Part shown: positions 4,405-5,429 of the stretch, piece by piece
Numbering within the stretch: the stretch's first letter is position 1
How the letters are laid out: every line of letters begins with the position of its first letter
Assembly: GCA_913053795.1 (NCBI GenBank)
Contig: CAJXGZ010000169.1
Location: 1 to 5,429, forward strand
Direction of reading: 5' to 3'
DNA length: 5,429 nucleotides
DNA from: an uncultured Rhodospirillales bacterium
GTDB taxonomy: Bacteria; Pseudomonadota; Alphaproteobacteria; Rhodospirillales; 2-02-FULL-58-16
Position numbers and translations under genes: made by a program
Notes under the pieces: model-generated
Database searches by the model: none
What the model saw: the letters and a program-made list of their open reading frames with translations, nothing else
Told to the model about the DNA's origin: nothing

Positions 4405-5045
4405 CAAACTTCCACGGTTCCGTCTGGGGCTCCGTCTGCGGTCTTATCCGCGTCCATGCCTTCCCACTTGGCGCTTTGAGCGGCCAATTGGGGATGGGAG
4501 ACCAGACAATGCCACAGCACCGCCTGGAAGGCCTCGGTGTGGGGGGTGACGTTGCCGGGATCGACGGTGGGGATCACCACCACCTCATCGCCGGCGCTTT
4601 TGGTGGTTCCGCCGTCCCGGCCGACCACGCCCAGCACCGTCATGCCCAACTCCTTGGCGTATTTCACCGCCGCCACCACATTGGCGCTGACGTTGCGAGC
4701 GGCGTCGCCGCCGCCCACCGAGAACACCATCAGGGCGTCCTTAGCGGTTGCGCGGCTGATTTTCATCCAGGCTTCGAAAATGGTTTCCCAGCCCTCGTCG
4801 TTGGCGCGCGCGGTCAACTCGGAAACATTGTCCACCGGCGTGTAGGCCTCAATGCCGCACAGCTTGCGGAAGTCGTTGACGGCGTGAGAGCAATGGCCGG
4901 CGCCGCCGCCGACGCCAACCAGGAACAGGCGCCCGCCCCTTTGTTTAAGCGTCATCAAGGCGGCGGCCATGCGCTCCACCGCCTCCGCATCGATGGCGGC
5001 GGCGATCTCGGCCGTCTGCTTCAGAAACGTCTTGCAATGAGTCAT
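4404..5045 (-). CDS. SIS-domain sugar-phosphate isomerase, GmhA-like with altered active-site residues
   Basis: A 213-residue SIS-fold protein, expected to interconvert ketose and aldose phosphates; next to a GmhB-like phosphatase the likely substrate is sedoheptulose 7-phosphate. FLVGVGGGAGHCSHAVNDF (41-59) corresponds to the GNGGSA...H...E segment of GmhA. FSVGGGDAARNVSANVVAAV (108-127) corresponds to STSGNS...NV..A. GMTVLGVVGRDGG (134-146) and TPHTEAFQAVLWHCLV (167-182) follow the family order. Compared with E. coli GmhA as I recall it, ligands H61 and H180 correspond to H54 and H179, but E65 becomes D58 and Q172 becomes E171. The phosphate-binding STSGNS becomes SVGGGD. It may therefore be a specialised paralogue with another substrate. 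A hydrophilic tail (about 192-213) extends past the fold. GGAGGG eight bases before the ATG overlaps the stop region of the permease gene, so the genes are coupled. Confidence 0.8.
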   Translation of the reverse strand: MTHCKTFLKQTAEIAAAIDAEAVERMAAALMTLKQRGGRLFLVGVGGGAGHCSHAVNDFRKLCGIEAYTPVDNVSELTARANDEGWETIFEAWMKISRATAKDALMVFSVGGGDAARNVSANVVAAVKYAKELGMTVLGVVGRDGGTTKSAGDEVVVIPTVDPGNVTPHTEAFQAVLWHCLVSHPQLAAQSAKWEGMDADKTADGAPDGTVEV

Positions 5046-5050
5046 ATTAA

Positions 5051-5429
5051 CTACCCTCCGAAAATAAGTTTCTCGCGCTCGTAAAGGCCGGCGGCGGCGG
5101 CGATGAGAACCAGGGCGAAGGCGATGGTGGAGGCCATGGATATGGCCACATTAAGCATATCCACGGCTTCGCCCCGCATGAACTGGCCCAGCAGCAAAGT
5201 CTGGCTGAAGGTGGGGATGGTCATCATCCAGTGTTGCGCCTGAACGGGCGAAAAAACCATGACCAAGCCAGGCAGCGCCGGCGCTAGAGGCAGTAGCCCT
5301 AAGTAGGTTTGCGCCTCCTTGAAGCTGCGGGTGACGGTGGCGATGATGAACTGTACGCCCACCGCCAGCATCATCAAAGGCGCCAGCGTCAAAAAAGCCC
5401 AAAAAAAGTCGGGAAGGGTCAGAATTTTC
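5051..5429 (-). CDS. C-terminal part of an ABC-2 type transporter permease (partial)
   Basis: The last 126 codons or so of a membrane protein whose 5' end lies outside the window; the frame is open to the edge. Hydrophobic segments around FFWAFLTLAPLMMLAVGVQF, YLGLLPLAPALPGLVMVF and AISMASTIAFALVLIAAAAG would be the last membrane helices, and the protein ends LYEREKLIFGG. The pattern TRSFKEAQTYLGLLPL followed by HWMMTIPTFSQTLLLGQFMRGE resembles permeases of the NatB/ABC-2 type that export ions, drugs or lipid-linked compounds. The substrate cannot be told from this part. Its stop is five bases from the SIS-domain gene on the same strand, so the two are co-transcribed. The matching ATPase would be expected further upstream, beyond the window. 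Confidence 0.8.
   Translation of the reverse strand, partial: KILTLPDFFWAFLTLAPLMMLAVGVQFIIATVTRSFKEAQTYLGLLPLAPALPGLVMVFSPVQAQHWMMTIPTFSQTLLLGQFMRGEAVDMLNVAISMASTIAFALVLIAAAAGLYEREKLIFGG

Noticed and set aside
4476..5084. Plus-strand open frame of 202 codons opposite the SIS-domain gene
   Set aside because: Antisense shadow of a gene with clear family motifs; high GC makes such frames common here.

Overview
The window looks like GC-rich chromosomal DNA from an alphaproteobacterium, probably of the Rhodospirillales type. I infer this from an RpoH-type sigma factor, a Gram-negative porin with an aromatic C-terminus, heptose/sugar-phosphate genes, and a membrane protein of the alphaproteobacterial J-domain family. 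No rRNA, tRNA, CRISPR array or phage gene was seen.

Left part (1-1781, all minus strand). Read in transcription order, there is a small von Willebrand factor A (vWA) protein, a nested-palindrome MITE-like element of about 265 bp, a membrane protein related to J-domain proteins but lacking the J domain, and the first 42 codons of an unrecognised protein leaving the window. The element lies between the first two genes. Its right terminal inverted repeat supplies the last codons and stop of the vWA gene, and its left terminal repeat ends about 17 bp before the start of the membrane protein gene.

Middle part (about 1782-3875, plus strand). A good sigma70-type promoter (TTGACT, 16 bp, TATAAC) drives a leader of roughly 200 nt in front of rpoH. 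The leader carries two upstream hairpins and a third that buries a GGAGGG ribosome-binding site with a single bulged G opposite it. This is the hallmark of a ROSE-type RNA thermometer. The start it controls is a nine-codon reading frame, MRTIQPTPN, which resembles the first residues of alphaproteobacterial Hsp20 proteins. rpoH itself is intact (291 aa, with an RpoH box). Directly after its stop comes a porin remnant without signal peptide or N-terminus and apparently with an internal deletion. rpoH is therefore flanked by two apparent gene scars, which suggests a rearrangement.

Right part (3874-5429, minus strand). A tightly packed set contains the C-terminal end of an ABC-2 type permease, a SIS-domain sugar-phosphate isomerase of the GmhA type with altered active-site residues, and a GmhB-type HAD phosphatase. 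The last two probably act in sequence on a heptose phosphate for surface polysaccharide or LPS. A strong bidirectional terminator at 3841-3875 separates this set from the convergent rpoH/porin region.

The most interesting item is the ROSE-like leader upstream of rpoH. It suggests that a heat-sensing RNA has either been captured by, or left behind next to, the heat-shock sigma factor gene.
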